From an uncultured Blautia sp. (GTDB taxonomy: Bacteria > Bacillota > Clostridia > Lachnospirales > Lachnospiraceae), in contig UQAX01000060.1 in NCBI GenBank assembly GCA_900539145.1, positions 1-11,946 on the forward strand: a stretch of DNA of 11,946 bases, given 5' to 3'. The notes under the pieces are model-generated. The model did no database searches and was not told the DNA's origin. It worked only from the letters and a program-made list of their open reading frames with translations. Position numbers and translations under genes: made by a program. Positions within the stretch are counted from its first letter, which is position 1. Every line of letters starts with the position of its first letter. Below, one piece after another: positions 1-6,629 of this stretch.

Positions 1-82
1 ATAAACACAAGGGATACAGCGATTTTTTATTTACCGAACTGTCAAAGACGGGATTATATCTGCCATTTTTCAACAAAAAACA

Positions 83-991
83 TCATTTTTCCAAATAACT
101 TAAAATGTTTTCATAGACAGCTTCTTTTCCTTTTTCATTTAAAATTTCATGCCGCATATTGGGATATATTTTTCCTGTCACATTTTTATATCCTACCTGC
201 TTTAAAAACTGCATTTCCTGCACAAATTTTCTGCCGTTTCCGATACAGGGATCTTTCTCTCCACCCAAAAGCAATACAGGAAGCTGTTCATTTTTCAAAA
301 GCCACCCCTCTTTACTGTAAGTTCCTTTCATCAACAAAAACAATCCTTCAAAAGCATCTGTTGTAAAAGTAAAACCGCATAAATCTGATTGATTATATTT
401 ATCTACGATTTCTCTGTCTGAACAAATCCACGCTGACTTTGGCTCTCCCTGAAAAATCTTGTCAAAAGGTCCAAATGCCATTTTTTGGATTTCTTTGCTT
501 CGATACTTATCGCCTTTTATTTTCTTCTGAATTTTTGCCAGCAAAAGTCCTATATCCACAGCAGGATTTTTACAGGGCGGACCTGTTAAAATCAATTTTT
601 TGATTTCATTGTCATACTTTTTAATATAATTTCTAGCTACTAATGTTCCCATACTGTGCCCCAACAGATATACAGGCAGATTAGGATATTCTTCCTTTAT
701 CCATAAAGTAATCTGGTGCAAATCTTCTACAATGGCTTTTTCTTTTCCATTATAAAAATAACCCAAGTCTTCTTGCTGTCTCACGCTTTTTCCGTGTCCT
801 CTGTGGTCGTGCATCACTGCTGTATAGCCATGCTCAGAAAAAAGCTCCATAAGCGGCAGATATCGCTCTTTGTTTTCTGCCATTCCATGAGAAATCTGAA
901 CAATCCCCTTAGGATTTTCACTTTCCACACAGAGAATTTCCAAAGAAAGCCCATCATAGCTTGAAATAATCTGCGCTGTCTTTTCCAACAT
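83..991 (-). CDS. Alpha/beta hydrolase, monoacylglycerol lipase / lysophospholipase-like
   Basis: The product is a 302-residue serine hydrolase of the Hydrolase_4 (serine aminopeptidase S33 / monoglyceride lipase) type, probably a cytoplasmic esterase acting on acylglycerols or lysophospholipids. The oxyanion segment HGMAEN is at residues 35-40, the nucleophile elbow GHSMG at 111-115 (Ser113), the probable acid Asp247 in GGEKDP, and the base His281 in MRHEI. A cap region of about 80 residues sits between the elbow and the acid, as the family expects. No signal peptide or membrane segment is visible. I chose the start at 991 because GGAGGG lies about 7 bases upstream; an in-frame ATG at 1030 would add 13 residues but has no good ribosome site and falls inside a terminator-like hairpin. 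The gene is last in the row and has its own candidate promoter near 1073-1100. Family assignment is secure; the substrate is not known and nothing ties it to the sugar genes. Confidence 0.9.
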   Translation of the reverse strand: MLEKTAQIISSYDGLSLEILCVESENPKGIVQISHGMAENKERYLPLMELFSEHGYTAVMHDHRGHGKSVRQQEDLGYFYNGKEKAIVEDLHQITLWIKEEYPNLPVYLLGHSMGTLVARNYIKKYDNEIKKLILTGPPCKNPAVDIGLLLAKIQKKIKGDKYRSKEIQKMAFGPFDKIFQGEPKSAWICSDREIVDKYNQSDLCGFTFTTDAFEGLFLLMKGTYSKEGWLLKNEQLPVLLLGGEKDPCIGNGRKFVQEMQFLKQVGYKNVTGKIYPNMRHEILNEKGKEAVYENILSYLEK

Positions 992-1019
992 AAACTTCCC
1001 TCCTATACAATAAGAAAAA

Positions 1020-1058
1020 GGAGCTGCCACATGAAATATTTTTTAAAGCGGCAACTCC
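1020..1058 (-). terminator. Rho-independent terminator after the ferredoxin gene, or leader hairpin of the hydrolase gene
   Basis: Read on the minus strand, GGAGTTGCC (1058-1050) pairs with GGCAGCTCC (1028-1020) over nine base pairs, one of them G-U, around a 21-nt AU-rich loop. A T-run (TTTTTCTT) follows immediately, which is the terminator pattern. It lies between the ferredoxin stop and the hydrolase ribosome site. Because a candidate promoter is just upstream of it, it could also attenuate the hydrolase transcript. Confidence 0.7.
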
Positions 1059-1072
1059 ATAATCTTGTAATT

Positions 1073-1100
1073 ATTATAATTAGTCTTCTACAATTTCCAA
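1073..1100 (-). promoter_or_regulatory. Candidate sigma-A promoter for the alpha/beta hydrolase gene
   Basis: On the minus strand a perfect -10 box TATAAT (1078-1073) stands 16 bases downstream of TTGGAA (1100-1095), a 4/6 match to the -35 consensus. It overlaps the last codons of the ferredoxin gene. The start of transcription would fall near 1065, just before the terminator-like hairpin at 1058-1020. The -10 is strong, but AT-rich DNA produces such boxes by chance. Confidence 0.4.
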
Positions 1101-1466
1101 AACATCTGCCGGACATGCTTTTACGCAAATACCGCAGGCAATACATTTGCTGCTTGTAGGCGCTTCTTCAGCTTTTACCATAACGCCGAACGGACATGCT
1201 TCCACACATTTGCCACAGCCTGTACATTTCTTTTTATTAATCATATAAACGCCTTTTGCATTCTGTGTAATTGCACCTTCCGGACATGCTTTTGCACATT
1301 TACCACACTGTACACAAACCATTGGTTTTGCAACATCGTTTTTCTCAATAATCTGAATACAGGATTTATCCGGGTCAAATTCTTTATAAAAGCTTGTTGA
1401 ACATGCTCTCACGCACTCCAAACACGCCATACATTTTGCACCTTTTGTAACTTTTAATTTCTTCAT
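1080..1466 (-). CDS. Four-cluster 4Fe-4S polyferredoxin
   Basis: This 128-residue protein carries four CxxCxxCxxxC motifs at Cys12-15-18-22, 51-54-57-61, 81-84-87-91 and 108-111-114-118, enough ligands for four [4Fe-4S] clusters. The last three motifs are followed by proline, as in bacterial ferredoxins. One further cysteine, Cys36, lies outside the motifs. No signal peptide or membrane segment is seen, so it should be a cytoplasmic electron carrier or the electron-transfer subunit of an oxidoreductase, like the CooF/HycB/aldehyde:ferredoxin-oxidoreductase-associated proteins. No catalytic partner such as AOR, hydrogenase or formate dehydrogenase is present here. GGAGG lies 8-9 bases upstream of the ATG. 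It begins 67 bp after the PGI-like gene, has a candidate promoter of its own, and is followed by a terminator-like hairpin, so it may be transcribed alone. The fold is certain; the partner is unknown. Confidence 0.93.
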   Translation of the reverse strand: MKKLKVTKGAKCMACLECVRACSTSFYKEFDPDKSCIQIIEKNDVAKPMVCVQCGKCAKACPEGAITQNAKGVYMINKKKCTGCGKCVEACPFGVMVKAEEAPTSSKCIACGICVKACPADVLEIVED

Positions 1467-1508
1467 TCTAAATCCTCCGCTTTCATTGGTAAAGTTTCTT
1501 ATTTAACT

Positions 1509-1537
1509 ATATTAACATCTTATTCACCATTTCTCAA
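1509..1537 (-). promoter_or_regulatory. Candidate promoter for the polyferredoxin gene
   Basis: On the minus strand TTGAGA (1537-1532, 5/6 to the -35 consensus) is followed after 17 bases by TAATAT (1514-1509, 4/6 to the -10 consensus). The -35 box overlaps the stop codon of the PGI-like gene. The implied leader is about 35 nt and contains the GGAGG ribosome site. Supported only by consensus match and spacing. Confidence 0.4.
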
Positions 1538-2802
1538 GAAATTTTTCTGTCTTTTCCCAATGCCTCAAACATCCATTTTTTATAAGCTTCCACCCCCGGC
1601 TGGTCAAAAGGATTTACACCTAAAATACGGGCAGAAGCATAACAGGAAAACAGGAAGAAATAGAACAATTCTCCAAAAGCATAGGCATCCAAATTTTCCA
1701 CTTCCAAAATCAGACACGGTAATTTTTCCCTGTGCGCCTTTACTGTTGCGTGAAAAGAAGCTTTATTGATTTCCCAAAATTCTTTTCCATTTAAGTAATC
1801 AAAGCCATCTGACACCTTATCCGGCGCAGGGTCTAAAGAAGAATTCTTTTCCTGCACATCTAAAAAGGTTTCAAAAAGCAGAGGTGTTCCGTCCTGAATA
1901 TACTGTCCCATAGCATGGAGTTCTTCGCAAAAATCTCCAGCTGACGGAAACAGTCCTTTGTTATCCTTTCCTTCACTTTCTCCAAAGAGCTGTATCCACC
2001 ATTTATAAAACCAACGAAATTGAGGTTCAAAGCTGGCAAGCATTTCTATTTTATAGCCCTTCTTATAATAAAGATTTCTAAGACAGGCATATTGATATGC
2101 GGGATTTCCTGCTATTTCCCCACTTGTAAGATATTTTTGCATATCAGAAGCTCCCAAAACCAGCTTTTCAATGTCTATTCCAGCCACTGCCATTGGAAGA
2201 AGCCCCACTGCTGTCATTGCGGAAAATCGTCCGCCTACGTCTTCCGGAAATTCCAGAAAAGTATACCCCTGTTCTTCACACAGCTTTTCCAATGCACTTC
2301 CCTTTGTGCCTGTTGCGATAATTCTTTCATTGGCTTTTTCCTGATACTTATCAGAAAGAAACTTTCTCAGAACACGGAAAGAAGCCCCCGGCTCTAAGGT
2401 TTCAAAATTTTTCGCTATGCAGTCGATATAAACAGACTTTCCTTCCAGTTCTTTTAATGCTTTTGTCAATTCATAAGGCGAAAGCGTATTTCCCATATAA
2501 ATAATCTTCACCTTATCATCCGTCTGTAAAGCTTCAATCACCGCTCTTGCGGCATTGTTAGAGCCTCCAACTCCGATAATCACAAAAGCGTCTGCATTTT
2601 CCCGAATATGAGCCGCTAATTTCTTTAATTTCCGCACTTCTTCACGGCTTGCCCACTTCTCCACAGAAAACCACCCCAAGGAGTCCACATATTCATCCTC
2701 TCCGTTTAATACGGATTGAAAAATATCCTTATTTTCCACCATAATTTCATGCAGTTCATCCTTTAAATGAGGGTTTTTATCTTCTATTCTTAAATTCAGC
2801 AT
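1534..2802 (-). CDS. pgi: Glucose-6-phosphate-isomerase-family sugar isomerase
   Basis: This 422-residue protein belongs to the PGI family, which interconverts glucose 6-phosphate and fructose 6-phosphate in the cytoplasm; its length is slightly under the usual 450. Recognisable blocks are VIIGVGGS (74-81), GGRFSAMTAVGLLP (190-203, signature 1), FGESEGKDNKGLFP (273-286, with the region of the catalytic Glu), ELHAMGQYIQDG (294-305, catalytic His296) and NPFDQPGVEAYKKWM (397-411, signature 2 with the catalytic Lys). The usual phosphate loop SKSGTTTEP is instead AKNFETLEP at 130-138, so its Ser/Thr positions are largely lost and a Glu is introduced. The residues after VGGS are NNAARA rather than YLGARA. 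Catalytic parts thus look intact while the phosphate site does not. AAAGGAG precedes the ATG. It lies downstream of the LarA-like gene across a large inverted repeat. Family certain; ordinary glucose-6-phosphate activity is likely but not assured. Confidence 0.85.
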   Translation of the reverse strand: MLNLRIEDKNPHLKDELHEIMVENKDIFQSVLNGEDEYVDSLGWFSVEKWASREEVRKLKKLAAHIRENADAFVIIGVGGSNNAARAVIEALQTDDKVKIIYMGNTLSPYELTKALKELEGKSVYIDCIAKNFETLEPGASFRVLRKFLSDKYQEKANERIIATGTKGSALEKLCEEQGYTFLEFPEDVGGRFSAMTAVGLLPMAVAGIDIEKLVLGASDMQKYLTSGEIAGNPAYQYACLRNLYYKKGYKIEMLASFEPQFRWFYKWWIQLFGESEGKDNKGLFPSAGDFCEELHAMGQYIQDGTPLLFETFLDVQEKNSSLDPAPDKVSDGFDYLNGKEFWEINKASFHATVKAHREKLPCLILEVENLDAYAFGELFYFFLFSCYASARILGVNPFDQPGVEAYKKWMFEALGKDRKIS

Positions 2803-2821
2803 ATTTTTGTCTCCTTTTTAA

Positions 2822-2848
2822 TTTCATAGAACGTACTTTCCTATGAAA
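2822..2848 (-). other. Small hairpin in the leader of the PGI-like gene
   Basis: TTTCATAG (2822-2829) and CTATGAAA (2841-2848) form a perfect 8-bp inverted repeat with an 11-nt loop. It ends about 10 bases before the ribosome site of the PGI-like gene and is not followed by a T-run on the minus strand, so it is not a terminator. It could affect mRNA stability or bind a protein. Confidence 0.4.
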
Positions 2849-2856
2849 GAATAAAG

Positions 2857-2944
2857 ATTGCCGCATTAAGCAGCATTCGGAATATTCGTATCAGACTAAG
2901 TGTGAAACATACAAATATTCTCGATATACTCCTAATGCGGCAAT
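2857..2944 (-). terminator. Large nested inverted repeat between the LarA-like and PGI-like genes, possible terminator
   Basis: An outer perfect 12-bp repeat, ATTGCCGCATTA (2857-2868) against TAATGCGGCAAT (2933-2944), encloses a second 12-bp repeat, GAATATTCGTAT (2880-2891) against ATACAAATATTC (2909-2920), with one mismatch and a 17-nt loop. The whole could fold into one 88-nt hairpin with a central internal loop. It begins 13 bases past the LarA-like stop and is followed on the minus strand by CTTTATTCTTT, only moderately T-rich. A terminator is the simplest reading; a structured leader for the next gene or a small mobile inverted-repeat element are alternatives. Confidence 0.5.
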
Positions 2945-2951
2945 TTGTTAA
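2923..2951 (-). promoter_or_regulatory. Weak candidate promoter for the PGI-like gene
   Basis: On the minus strand TTAACA (2951-2946, 5/6 to the -35 consensus) is followed after 17 bases by TATATC (2928-2923, 4/6 to the -10 consensus). The spacer overlaps one arm of the large inverted repeat. Consensus match is the only support. Confidence 0.25.
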
Positions 2952-2957
2952 AGTTCC

Positions 2958-4445
2958 TTATCCCATACACGGATGGCAGTGTCCATAAGCGTCCATGCAG
3001 TCTTCTTCCGGATTTTTCATACAAAGATGAACTGCTGCCTTTTTGAATGTCATTGGCAGAGCAAGAATATTTGGATTTTCTCCAACAAATTTCTTCTTTG
3101 CATCCTCTAATGCTTCTTCAAATGTAGCTCTTGTCTTTAATCCCATTCCTCTTGCGTATCCCGGTTCCTGAGCGCCTACAATGTAGATTGCACTTGTATT
3201 CATTTCTGCAATATGACCGCAGGAAATCATACTGAAGCCGTGGAATGGATGGAACGCATTAGTAAAACGATATTTTCTGATATACTCTTCATTTGTTGCA
3301 AAATATTCTCCATAACGGTTCATATCCGGCAATGTATTCATATAATCATGCTGGAACATATCGTACATTTCTCTTAAATATGGCCATAATTCTTCATGGA
3401 AAAAGCCATTGCAAAGAGAAGAACAGATAATAACACAATTATCACTCATAACACGTTTATATCTTAACACCTGCGCACTTAACGCCTGCATCATCATGAT
3501 TGGGTTTGTTCCCATTCCGTCACCATAGTGGAATTTCTGTGGCATACCAAACACTAAAACATCGTATTTTTTCTCTGCCCAATGTACGTAAGTTCTCTTA
3601 TCAGCTAATTTCCAGCTAATTGGCATCATTTCTTTTGCATATCCGGAATAGATTGCAATCTGTCTGGAATTTGTATCCAAAACAGCGTCGCAGCAGAAGA
3701 ACGGATGTCCCATTTTTTCTTCCATGTGCATAGAAATTTCATCAAATTTTGTTCTCATCAAGCTTCCGCCGTTTACCGGTGTAAAGTCTTTTCTGTGCAT
3801 AACAGAAGGAACATGATGGCTGGAAATACTTTTCCAGTTTGTAATACCGGTTGCGCTGTGTTTATATCCGCCTGAATATCCGCCATAAGGATTTCCCTGT
3901 ACATGACCTACCAAAATAGGAATATCACATTCAAATACATATTTATTCATGTAAACCGGATCCCCACGTTTTGTTGTTCCAAGGTCTACCATGTGGTCTT
4001 TATCTTCACTGTCATGGCTGATAATCTGTCCTGTATGCCAGAATTCATTGAATAATTCTTCGCCGAAAATTGCCTTTGCATCAGACTCTTTGCTTCTTGG
4101 ATGTAAGCCGTTGGAAATAATGAATAAAATATCCTTTTTCTCAACGCCTGCTGCATATAATTCTTTCAGCATGTATTTGATACTCATTTTTCTGTGGCTT
4201 GTCGGCTGTTCGCCGCCTTTTACTCTGTCAGGTACGATAAAAGTAACGGTGCTGCCTTTATGTGCCAGTTCAGTCAGTGTCGGCATTCCGATTGGATGTG
4301 CAAGACTTTCCAGATAAGCTTCTTCCAGTTTGTCTTCCGGAATATAATCAGGATCCTTTACTGTTTCTCCCGGAATAAAAATATCTGTATTGTCCGGCAG
4401 TTCTGCTGCCATAGTGCCATGTCCGTATTCAAATTCTAACTTCAT
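2958..4445 (-). CDS. LarA (DUF2088) nickel-pincer racemase/epimerase homologue
   Basis: This 495-residue protein is a homologue of LarA, the cytoplasmic lactate racemase that carries a nickel-pincer nucleotide; it is some 70 residues longer than LarA. The family marks are DRVKGGEQPT (73-82, cofactor-binding region), SNGLH at 111-115 (His115 matches catalytic His108) and GGYSGGYKHS (188-197), where Lys195 matches the cofactor-bound Lys184. His211 falls at the spacing of the nickel ligand His200. The position of the second catalytic base, His174, is Asn185 here. A tail rich in Cys and His (YGHCHPCMG, 487-495) may bind metal. The start at 4445 has GAGGAGG about 8 bases upstream; an ATG at 4469 lies inside the end of the preceding gene. 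It follows the TIM-like gene by 16 bp and shares its operon. No larB, larC or larE cofactor genes lie in the window. Substrate unknown; a 2-hydroxyacid or aldonate is likely from the family. Confidence 0.82.
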   Translation of the reverse strand: MKLEFEYGHGTMAAELPDNTDIFIPGETVKDPDYIPEDKLEEAYLESLAHPIGMPTLTELAHKGSTVTFIVPDRVKGGEQPTSHRKMSIKYMLKELYAAGVEKKDILFIISNGLHPRSKESDAKAIFGEELFNEFWHTGQIISHDSEDKDHMVDLGTTKRGDPVYMNKYVFECDIPILVGHVQGNPYGGYSGGYKHSATGITNWKSISSHHVPSVMHRKDFTPVNGGSLMRTKFDEISMHMEEKMGHPFFCCDAVLDTNSRQIAIYSGYAKEMMPISWKLADKRTYVHWAEKKYDVLVFGMPQKFHYGDGMGTNPIMMMQALSAQVLRYKRVMSDNCVIICSSLCNGFFHEELWPYLREMYDMFQHDYMNTLPDMNRYGEYFATNEEYIRKYRFTNAFHPFHGFSMISCGHIAEMNTSAIYIVGAQEPGYARGMGLKTRATFEEALEDAKKKFVGENPNILALPMTFKKAAVHLCMKNPEEDCMDAYGHCHPCMG

Positions 4446-4461
4446 TCTTTTTTCCTCCTCG

Positions 4462-5298
4462 TTATGCATTCATGTAAAGTGAAATAATTTCTAAATATTC
4501 TTCCGGATAATAACCGATTTCTCCCTGAAATCTTGTAAGAGCAATTAAACCGCCGTCAATTTCAGGAATAGATGCCAGCATTGCCGCATTGTCCTGCTTC
4601 AAACCGCCGCCATAGACAATGTCCATACCGTCTGTTTTTTCTTTTACGAATTTGGCAATTTTTGTAATATATTCTTTGCCTGCCGGTGTTTTACCCGGTC
4701 CGATAGACCAAACAGGTTCATAGGCGATTGTTACTTTGGATTTATCCACATCTTTTAAGCCCAGTTCCAACTGTTCTCCCAGAACTTCCTGCCACTGTTC
4801 TAACTCTTCGCTTTTCTCACCGATACAGTATAACACTTTCATGCCTCTGTCTACTGCACATTTGATTTCTTTATTTAAAATAGTATTTACTGCCTTTGTA
4901 TTTACTACGCCTGCTTCCGCTAAAATTCCTGCAAGATTGTTTCTTTCCTCACAATGTCCGATAATAACGGTTTCGCAGCCTGCCGCTTTCATCGCCGCAG
5001 CGGGACGTCCTGTGGTAAATGCTCCAAAATTTTTTCCCGGAGCTACATCATCTCTGAAAACCCCCTGACAGCCAATCTGTACAGGGCTGTTCTCTGTCTT
5101 TGCCTGACAAGCAGAAAATAAATGAATTTCCGGAAAGAACATTGCAAATTCTACATCTTCAGGAGAATATTTTTTTAATTCTTCCTGTGTATTTTCTACA
5201 ATATATTTTCCCCAGTCTTTCATATCTGCAATTCTGTTGACGCCGCCCAATTCTGCCGGTACATCAAATCTTTTTAAGTTCAAATAAATATGCTTCAT
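4462..5298 (-). CDS. Divergent triosephosphate-isomerase-like protein
   Basis: This 278-residue TIM-barrel protein is about 25 residues longer than normal triosephosphate isomerase. Catalytic positions are present: Asn7 and Lys9 (NLK in place of NWK), His115 in IIGHCEER and Glu194 in AYEPVWSIGPGKT (192-204, loop 6). The phosphate-holding loops differ: loop 7 reads YGGG (229-232) instead of YGGS, and loop 8, normally LVGGAS, reads LIALTR (251-256). The segment usually GAFTGE is GAFTTGRP (92-99), replacing the conserved Glu97 and adding Arg98. So the protein should still catalyse aldose-ketose isomerisation of a three-carbon (or similar) compound, but the anionic end of the substrate may not be bound as in TIM. 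GAGGAG lies 6 bases from the ATG, and the gene sits 19 bp after the PFK-like gene and 16 bp before the LarA-like gene. A housekeeping TIM is usually found with gap and pgk, which are absent here. Confidence 0.82.
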   Translation of the reverse strand: MKHIYLNLKRFDVPAELGGVNRIADMKDWGKYIVENTQEELKKYSPEDVEFAMFFPEIHLFSACQAKTENSPVQIGCQGVFRDDVAPGKNFGAFTTGRPAAAMKAAGCETVIIGHCEERNNLAGILAEAGVVNTKAVNTILNKEIKCAVDRGMKVLYCIGEKSEELEQWQEVLGEQLELGLKDVDKSKVTIAYEPVWSIGPGKTPAGKEYITKIAKFVKEKTDGMDIVYGGGLKQDNAAMLASIPEIDGGLIALTRFQGEIGYYPEEYLEIISLYMNA

Positions 5299-5317
5299 GT
5301 TGCTCTCCTCTGTTTTA

Positions 5318-6493
5318 TTATTTTCCTGACTGTGTATTAAAGGAAATCATATCAGGAAGTTCTTCCCCAATTAAAGGTCTGCACCAATCTAAAAATGCCT
5401 GTGTAACACCATTTCCTTCTTCATTGATAAATTCATCCGGCATTTTTCTTTCATACATCATCACTTCATCAATATCTACTAAAAATGGTTTCATCTCATA
5501 AGGACTTTCAGAAACTCTGGAAAATGCCACCATCTTTCCTGACTCCCCGCTTAAAGCTGCCCTGCATGCCAATTCTCCTGCTAACTGCGCTTCTTCAATA
5601 TCAACCTGACTCTGCATGAAAATAGATGCTCTGCCCAAAAGTCCCGGTTTTTCTCCTCTTGCTTTATAACCCAGTTTCTGAATAACCAGATTTGCCAGAT
5701 GAGAACTTACATCTCCGAAATAGGTTGCACGCTCTGTTTTAAAAACAGGCTTTACAATGGGTTTTCCGTCTTTATCTGTCAAACCTTCACTTGCCACTAC
5801 GAGAATTCCTGATTTCTTCTCTAAAAGCTTTTTCACATCTTCGATAAATTTATCCTCATCAAAAGCTCTTTCCGGAAGATAAATCAAATCCGGTGCATAA
5901 CCTTTTTCTCCTGCCAGCGCACTGGAAGCTGTAATCCATCCTGCATTTCTTCCGGATGCTTCCATAACGACCACATGAATAGGTAAAGAGCGTACATCTG
6001 CCGCTAATTCCTGTGTGCAGGCAGCCATATATCTTGCTGCGCTTCCAAAGCCCGGACTGTGGTCTGTTACTGCAATATCATTGTCCGTTGTTTTGGGAAT
6101 TCCCATAACTTTTACATCAAGTCCACGTTTCTGACATGTTTTATGCAGCTTTCCGCAGGTATCCATGGTTCCGTTTCCACCATTGAATAATACATATTTA
6201 ATGTTTTCTTCTTCCAGAATATCTGCCATTTTTTCATAATGCTCCTGCTCAATGGGATCTCTGGATGTCCCGATTGCAGTACCCGGAGTCTGTAATAAAA
6301 GTTTTAATTTTTCTTCCGGCACATTTTCCAGTTCCAGAAAATCTTTTTTCAAAAATCCTCCCGTACCGTTATTAGCGCCATAAATATGTCCGATTTTTTC
6401 TGATTTTTTTGCCTCTTTTATTGCACCGTACAGGGAACCGTTCATTACTGCGGTAGGACCGCCTCCATGTACAATCAATAAATTTTCTGCCAT
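5318..6493 (-). CDS. Phosphofructokinase-family kinase, pyrophosphate-type clade
   Basis: This 391-residue protein belongs to the PFK-A family, which phosphorylates fructose 6-phosphate at C1. The N-terminal GGGPTAVMN (10-18) and the length resemble the longer pyrophosphate-using branch. PKTTDND (133-139) holds the catalytic Asp137 and Lys134, the residue typical of PPi enzymes, but GGNGT (105-109) has Gly108 where PPi enzymes have Asp, as ATP enzymes do. Donor choice is therefore ambiguous. In the sugar site the usual MGR is SGR (180-182), and the Arg162-equivalent, which binds the 6-phosphate, appears to be His173; Arg288 in LLGRAS matches the LQR arginine. GGAGG stands about 8 bases before the ATG at 6493; an upstream ATG at 6520 is less well placed. 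It opens the PFK-TIM-LarA unit, only 36 bp after a terminator-like hairpin. Family sure; both donor and acceptor remain open. Confidence 0.85.
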   Translation of the reverse strand: MAENLLIVHGGGPTAVMNGSLYGAIKEAKKSEKIGHIYGANNGTGGFLKKDFLELENVPEEKLKLLLQTPGTAIGTSRDPIEQEHYEKMADILEEENIKYVLFNGGNGTMDTCGKLHKTCQKRGLDVKVMGIPKTTDNDIAVTDHSPGFGSAARYMAACTQELAADVRSLPIHVVVMEASGRNAGWITASSALAGEKGYAPDLIYLPERAFDEDKFIEDVKKLLEKKSGILVVASEGLTDKDGKPIVKPVFKTERATYFGDVSSHLANLVIQKLGYKARGEKPGLLGRASIFMQSQVDIEEAQLAGELACRAALSGESGKMVAFSRVSESPYEMKPFLVDIDEVMMYERKMPDEFINEEGNGVTQAFLDWCRPLIGEELPDMISFNTQSGK

Positions 6494-6528
6494 ATCTTTT
6501 TCCTCCAAACTTGCCAACATAAATCAAA

Positions 6529-6565
6529 AGATACCTTACAGCACTATACATGCTGCAAGGTATCT
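6529..6565 (-). terminator. Hairpin terminator between the ABC importer operon and the PFK-like gene
   Basis: AGATACCTTACAGCA (6529-6543) pairs with TGCTGCAAGGTATCT (6551-6565): a 15-bp stem with one mismatch and a 7-nt loop. On the minus strand the stem is followed by TTTTGATTT, so it can end transcription from the importer operon. The PFK-like start codon is only 36 bp beyond, leaving no room for a separate promoter after the hairpin; it may be a leaky terminator or an attenuator. Confidence 0.75.
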
Positions 6566-6629
6566 CAAAATTTCAACAGCTTAATATTTTACAGTCATGT
6601 CTGGCAATTCTTTCTTTTTATTAAGTCAA

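Noticed and set aside
1..82. A promoter or terminator after the hydrolase gene
   Set aside because: A TTGACA occurs on the minus strand, but no -10 box follows at 16-18 bases, and no inverted repeat with a T-run is visible before the window ends.
992..1030. Longer N-terminus of the hydrolase starting at 1030
   Set aside because: The upstream ATG lies in the terminator-like hairpin without a ribosome site, whereas the ATG at 991 has GGAGGG at proper spacing and starts the conserved domain.
716..4439. Plus-strand open frames of 69-125 codons across the hydrolase, PGI-like, LarA-like and TIM-like regions
   Set aside because: They lie antisense inside well-supported minus-strand genes, have no ribosome sites of note and encode low-complexity, cysteine- or serine-rich sequence with no recognisable domain.
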